Source of the DNA: Amorphochlora amoebiformis
Taxonomy: Eukaryota; Cercozoa; Chlorarachniophyceae
DNA: 64,000 bases
Reading direction: 5' to 3'
Assembly (NCBI GenBank): GCA_054601695.1
Contig: BAAHQB010000084.1
Coordinates: 186,001 to 250,000 of the forward strand
How positions within the stretch are numbered: position 1 is the first letter of the stretch; each line of letters opens with the position of its first letter. Below the pieces are notes generated by a model that was given only the letters and a program-made list of their open reading frames with translations, was not told where the DNA came from and did not search any database. Below are positions 47,235 through 64,000 of this stretch, piece after piece. A program made the position numbers and the translations under genes.

Positions 47235-47334
47235 GTATATATATATAATTTATATAATTCCAGCCACCCAACTACACGCCAACCAAACCAACACAAACAC
47301 ACAACTATATTTCCAAATAATATATACATATATG

Positions 47335-47374
<40 letters not shown>

Positions 47375-47833
47375 TCGCACACAATATACATATATATATA
47401 TACATACACGCACACAAGTATACATCTTGACACACATTCACATAAATACACCTACATACAAACGAACACAATTACTCTAAAACACTCACCTACATACATG
47501 CATTAGAAATCGCACTTCCTCAAGGTTTTCAATGCCGACTTTCCCTCCTCCAACCGTCAAAGCAAGTCACCAGACCTTCCCGAAGCTACCGGGTTGAACC
47601 GAGAAAGGGCGGCGAGCCGAGAAAGGGCAGGGAGCCGAGAAAGGGCGGGGAGCTGAGAAAGGGCGGGGAGCCGAGAAAGGGCGGGGAGCCGAGAAAGGGC
47701 GGGGAGCCGAGAAAGGGCGGGGAGGAAAGACAGCTGTTAGTAGATCTCGGTGAGGAGAAGAAAAATGTGTGAATGTTGCACACACATTTGTATGTGTGTA
47801 GATTTCGATATAATGCTTATATATGTGTACGTA

Positions 47834-47899
<66 letters not shown>

Positions 47900-47910
47900 A
47901 TATACATACA

Positions 47911-47957
<47 letters not shown>

Positions 47958-48056
47958 TTATATGTAGTGACATTATACCAATATATTTTCATGTATATGT
48001 AAACTTATGTGTACATATACAATATACATATATACAAAGAGATATGGAATACACGT

Positions 48057-48095
<39 letters not shown>

Positions 48096-48170
48096 ACATA
48101 TATAAAAATATAGCCGGGAATATCGATGCCATAAACTTTACAAGAGACGACCACATCGGTCAGTAACTAT

Positions 48171-48206
<36 letters not shown>

Positions 48207-48839
48207 ATATACATTATATATATTATATGAATAACCCACGAGCCAAATTACTGTCGTTCGATTCCTGGTTAGGGTAGGGTTAGTGTTAGGGTTAGGGTTA
48301 GGGTTAGGGTTAAGGCTAGCGTTAGGGTTAGGGTTAGGGTTAGGGTTAGGGTTAGGGTTAGGGTTAGGGTTAGGATTAGGACGATACTCCGGAAAGGGTT
48401 TAAGGTAAATATTTAGCAAGATAGGGTTCGGTTAGTAGGGTCAATGGTTAAGGTTACATTTAACGATTAATTAGATAGGTTATGAGTCTCATGGCTAGAT
48501 TTTAGATTAGGTAGGTTATGATAGGGCTACGGATATGGGTTAGGGTTAGCGGTTTAGGTTAGGATTAGGGTTAGGGTTAGTTTCGGGAAATATTTAGCTT
48601 ATGATTAGGGTTAGGGCGCGGGGTAGCGCTAGGGTTAGGGTGGACTTAGGGTTAGGGGTTACATATGAGGTTATATATGTATTGGTAGGATACATATGGT
48701 TATGGTCAGGGTTAGGCGAGAGAATGTGGGGTTAGGGTTAGGGTTTGGGTTGGGGTATGTTATGTATGTATATTTGTTTGTTTTTATGTTTGGATATGAT
48801 AATGAGACGATTAGTTTAAAATTTATGTATGTATGTATA

Positions 48840-48911
<72 letters not shown>

Positions 48912-48919
48912 GATGTGTG

Positions 48920-48972
<53 letters not shown>

Positions 48973-49012
48973 GAAGTATATACAAATATTATGTATGTAT
49001 ATATACATATAC

Positions 49013-49050
<38 letters not shown>

Positions 49051-49092
49051 GTATACATACAGGGAAGCATTTTCGACCCATCTGAAGAGAGA

Positions 49093-49137
<45 letters not shown>

Positions 49138-49207
49138 CATATATATATATATAAACATTAGACATACATGTATATACACATGCAGACTGATTCATACATA
49201 TACATAC

Positions 49208-49240
<33 letters not shown>

Positions 49241-49443
49241 CACATATACATATTATATACATATACATATATATTATATACATATGTATAAAAGCATTAG
49301 CCATACTTCTATATACGCATGCAGAATGGAAAGGGTGGGAGGAGTTTGATCCGCTAATACAGTCGCATATAGACACGTGGATCGAACAGCTAACGAATAC
49401 CTCCAAGAAACAGAATAAGGGTGGAATAAACAATATATTATAA
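46226..49443 (+). CDS. Unrecognised multi-exon gene, start not resolved
   Basis: Exons: 46226-46281, 46686-46742, 47507-47524, 48114-48162, 49063 onward, 49325-49443 (TAA). The first five join in phase (the 18-nt exon 47507-47524 fits but is optional). They read [56 protein letters not shown], then [11 protein letters not shown] with an in-frame TAA just after. The last exon has a strong acceptor (CGCATGCAG) and an open 38-codon reading ([20 protein letters not shown] and on). No GT donor exists for over 70 bp after exon 49063, so either the gene stops at about 49096 or the last intron uses a non-GT donor (GA at about 49088 would fit phase). Several islands also look exonic on the minus strand, but those do not chain. 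Family not recognised. Confidence 0.55.
46450..46560 (+). repeat. Tandem TGTTCAAATTCTATGTATAT units
   Basis: The unit TGTTCAAATTCTATGTATAT TTGTATATATATA occurs at about 46459 and 46524, 65 bp apart, with a shorter relative (GTATTTACATTCTACATATG) at about 46602. Intronic. Confidence 0.8.
47599..47724. repeat. 18-bp minisatellite, 7 copies
   Basis: CCGAGAAAGGGCGGGGAG repeated seven times, with single changes in copies 1, 2 and 4. Because 18 is a multiple of three, it reads as APRPFS-type hexapeptides on the minus strand and as PRKGGE on the plus strand. No splice or start context supports translation. It lies in the intron after 47507-47524. Confidence 0.95.
48255..48750 (+). repeat. TTAGGG array with variants, intronic
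   Basis: TTAGGG-rich from 48270 to 48380, then scattered to 48750, with unique pieces between. It lies between exons 48114-48162 and 49063 of the plus-strand gene. Confidence 0.9.
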
Positions 49444-49803
<360 letters not shown>

Positions 49804-50145
49804 ATGGTCCAACAATGTGTATATATATATAATCATATATATATATATATATAATATATATATATATATATGTCTGTATATATATATATATGTATATATA
49901 TACATACATATATATATATATATATCATATCCCAGTAAAAGTAGTACTCTTAGAAGAAGGGAGTACAATTCGCATGTGTGCACGCATGTGTGTGTGTACA
50001 TGCACACATATACATACACATGTGTGTGTGTACATATATATATACATATATATACATATATATTATTTATCACAGTGAAAGCACAACTCTTAGAAGAAGG
50101 GCTTACAATTCGTATGTATATATATATTATATACACAACATATAT

Positions 50146-50187
<42 letters not shown>

Positions 50188-50300
50188 ATATATATATTAT
50201 TTATCACAGTGGAAACAGTACTCTTAGAAGAAGGGCTTACAATGCGCGCCAGAGCAAAAGCGACAGTTGGGAGATTCAAAGACAGGGTAGGTTTGATTTA

Positions 50301-50342
<42 letters not shown>

Positions 50343-50450
50343 TATATATATATAAATATTTATAAATATGTCAATACATATATATATATATATACATATA
50401 TATTTAATATATATATATATATATATATATATTGATTTATTTAGATATAT

Positions 50451-50501
<51 letters not shown>

Positions 50502-50548
50502 GTATATTATATAAATGTTCAAGGTCGGGAGATCCAATGAGAGGCTAG

Positions 50549-50603
<55 letters not shown>

Positions 50604-50804
50604 TTAATATATATATATATATATACTCAAGGGTCGGGAGATTCAAAGTCAGGGTAGGTTTGATATATATATGTATATTCATATATATATATATATAAAA
50701 TATGTAATATATATATATATATATGTATATGGATATATATATACGGCTACTGTACATGCTCTCTTAACTTACAAGCACTATGTATATATTCAAACAACCA
50801 ACAT

Positions 50805-50882
<78 letters not shown>

Positions 50883-51026
50883 ACATATATATATTCATAC
50901 ATATTCATACCTCCAATATAGATTATCCCACAAACTGTTAACAGCTATGTGCATATTTACTCCCCCAACATTATATATACTTTGCGGCCCGCCATTCTAG
51001 TAGAAAAGAGGAAAGTAACGGAATAG
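49804..51026 (+). CDS. Complete 64-aa protein, 3 exons, unrecognised
   Basis: Exons: 49804-49816 (ATG GTC CAA CAA T), 50210-50286, 50922-51026 (TAG). Donors GTGTAT and GTAGGT, acceptors TTATCACAG and CCAATATAG, phases 1 and 0; the sum is exactly 65 codons. The product starts [19 protein letters not shown], then [10 protein letters not shown] and a last exon [20 protein letters not shown] ending LVEKRKVTE. It has no membrane segment and is basic overall. Both introns contain several damaged copies of the flanking exons. Family not recognised; a small conserved subunit is one possibility, but that is inference. Confidence 0.75.
49927..50115 (+). repeat. Two truncated copies of exon 50210-50286
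   Basis: 49931-49969 and 50075-50115 repeat the acceptor and first half of the exon (CTCTTAGAAGAAGGGCTTAC AAT), then run into GTGTGTGC or GTATAT. Both end in usable GT, but including either shifts the frame, so they are probably decoys. Confidence 0.85.
50515..50810 (+). repeat. Decayed copies of exon ends from the 64-aa gene
   Basis: 50523-50550 and 50630-50664 repeat GGTCGGGAGATTCAAAGWCA GGGTAGGTTTGAT, the end of exon 50210-50286 plus its donor. 50745-50810 resembles the start of exon 50922-51026 (AGCACTATGTATATATTCAA against AGCTATGTGCATATTTACTC). Confidence 0.75.
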
Positions 51027-62493
<11,467 letters not shown>

Positions 62494-63110
62494 GTCTAGT
62501 AAGTGTTGATCATAGTGCACTAATTGAACTTAGTGCATCACTAGTCCAGATACTATAATTAGTCGGCGCCGGTCTAGTCTTTATACGTCTTGGATAAACC
62601 AAATTTATTACCACATATGACCTACACGCATTACTATTTTGTCTAGATTGTAGTAGAATCATGATTCATGATATGTGAGCAGATGATATATGATATATAA
62701 GTATATATATATCTAGTATATATATATACTAGATCTAGTAGATATATATACAGACCCATATGATATTTCTAGAATTTGATACAAATCTAGCAAGTACCGG
62801 TACTAGAGTAGTTGAACCTACTAGACCTAGACACCTCAATGTCCTAGTGTTCGTAGTCTAGCTTGTGCTTGGTCAACCATGTACAACTAGTACAATGAAA
62901 AATTTCTACACATGAACTTCTGAATCATTCACTGGGACGGCTGAAATATATCTAGAATCTGACTGACGTCGACCACCATTTGGACGTACCATCCTCTACA
63001 ACTCTGACCATTTACATCTGGTTCAAACCGAGCTAACTGTCCTGAATAAATCATGTTGCATCCCCGGTATGAGAGCGGATAATCCCCAATAAATGCCTAC
63101 TTTATCATAT
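62494..63110. other. Repeat-poor, CTAG-rich intergenic region
   Basis: Follows the stop codon of the 244-aa gene. Unusually many CTAG/TCTAGT tetramers and small palindromes (ATATCTAGTATATATATATA CTAGATCTAGTAGATATAT at about 62707-62747). No exon or ORF supported; probably 3' UTR and spacer. Confidence 0.65.
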
Positions 63111-63164
63111 ATATATACACATATACACATACGTATACATATATATATATATATATATATAATT

Positions 63165-63224
<60 letters not shown>

Positions 63225-63281
63225 CGTATATACACATACATACACATACACACACACACATACACATATACATATATATAT

Positions 63282-63338
<57 letters not shown>

Positions 63339-63404
63339 CATATATATACATGTACATATACAAACATATACGATACAGATGTGAATATATCCATATGTTT
63401 TCAT

Positions 63405-63445
<41 letters not shown>

Positions 63446-64000
63446 GATATACTTATATATATATACATATTTGTATATAGTAATATTATAACACGGTACC
63501 GTCGGATATATACACGCATATATATGTGTGTATATGTGTATATATACATATATATACGCATATATACACATATACACGTATATATTACATATATCATACA
63601 TAACATATATAGTGATTTGATTAATCTATCCATGTGAATGCTAATGCATATGTAGTATAATAGAAAGTATATTAAAATACACACACTAGAAAATACATTG
63701 CATGTATACACACACACACATACACATACATATATTAATAAACAAAAATTGTATACATATTTAGATGCATATCTATTTTTGATACTTCTATACATATATA
63801 CATATATGTATATATGCTCATATATATTCCCTGGAGCATCATGTGTAAGTTCAGGAGCATATATATATACATATTTGCATATATATATACACACATATAA
63901 ATCATATATATATATATATATGTGTAAGAATATATATATATATATATATAATATATATACACACACATACACATATACACTCATATATATAATATTACTA
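63111..64000. other. Low-complexity right edge
   Basis: (TA)n, CACATA and CACACA tracts. A small island at 63825-63860 ends ATCATGTGTAAGTTCAG, a good GTAAGT donor context on the plus strand, which could belong to a further gene, but no partner exon lies in the window. Confidence 0.6.

Noticed and set aside
47526-47590. Minus-strand exon reading [17 protein letters not shown] with donor GTGAGT
   Set aside because: No partner exon in phase. It lies inside the intron of a better supported plus-strand gene. Kept here because the donor is strong.

Overview
This is a eukaryotic nuclear window, probably from a protist with TTAGGG-type telomeres. About nine tenths of it is low-complexity DNA: (TA)n runs, CA/TG and CT/GA tracts, and interstitial TTAGGG/CCCTAA arrays. 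Almost every long ORF here is a translated microsatellite ([18 protein letters not shown]). The real coding sequence is hidden in exons of 8-168 nt, separated by introns made almost entirely of (TA)n or telomere-like repeats. I found the exons by reading the non-repetitive islands on both strands, requiring splice sites (GT...AG) and checking that reading phase is preserved across every junction. This gives complete or near-complete chains for several genes. I cannot name the organism. No rRNA, tRNA, CRISPR array or recognisable transposase/reverse transcriptase was seen.

Layout. 870-4321 (-): unrecognised gene, 3' end not resolved. 4973-21503 (-): a RIO1-type atypical protein kinase of about 28 exons, with P-loop, WAEKE, catalytic HGDLSEFN and YIIDV motifs. 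21504-22096: a repeat-poor divergent promoter. 22097-36763 (+): a 410-aa J-domain (Hsp40-type) coiled-coil protein in 24 exons. 37489-40109 (+): a 117-aa protein in 6 exons. 41480-43944 (-): weak partial gene. 46226-49443 (+): unrecognised gene with one unresolved junction. 49804-51026 (+): a complete 64-aa protein in 3 exons. 51769-62493 (+): a 244-aa protein with a Tyr/Cys-rich core in 10 exons, every intron in phase 0. Repeat-poor islands at 21.5-22.7, 40.1-41.6 and 62.5-63.1 kb are intergenic or promoter-like.

The most unusual feature is exon-fragment multiplication. In nearly every gene, one or more exons are followed or preceded by truncated or decayed copies of themselves joined by TA repeats, up to eight copies in a row. 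A few copies retain both splice sites and phase, giving tandem exons (a triplicated RIO1 N-terminal exon and a duplicated 8-nt microexon). A second feature is a conserved 45-90 bp element lying inside the telomere-like arrays, always in the same orientation relative to TTAGGG. Several telomere-like arrays are the body of introns, and their edges supply the splice donor or acceptor.
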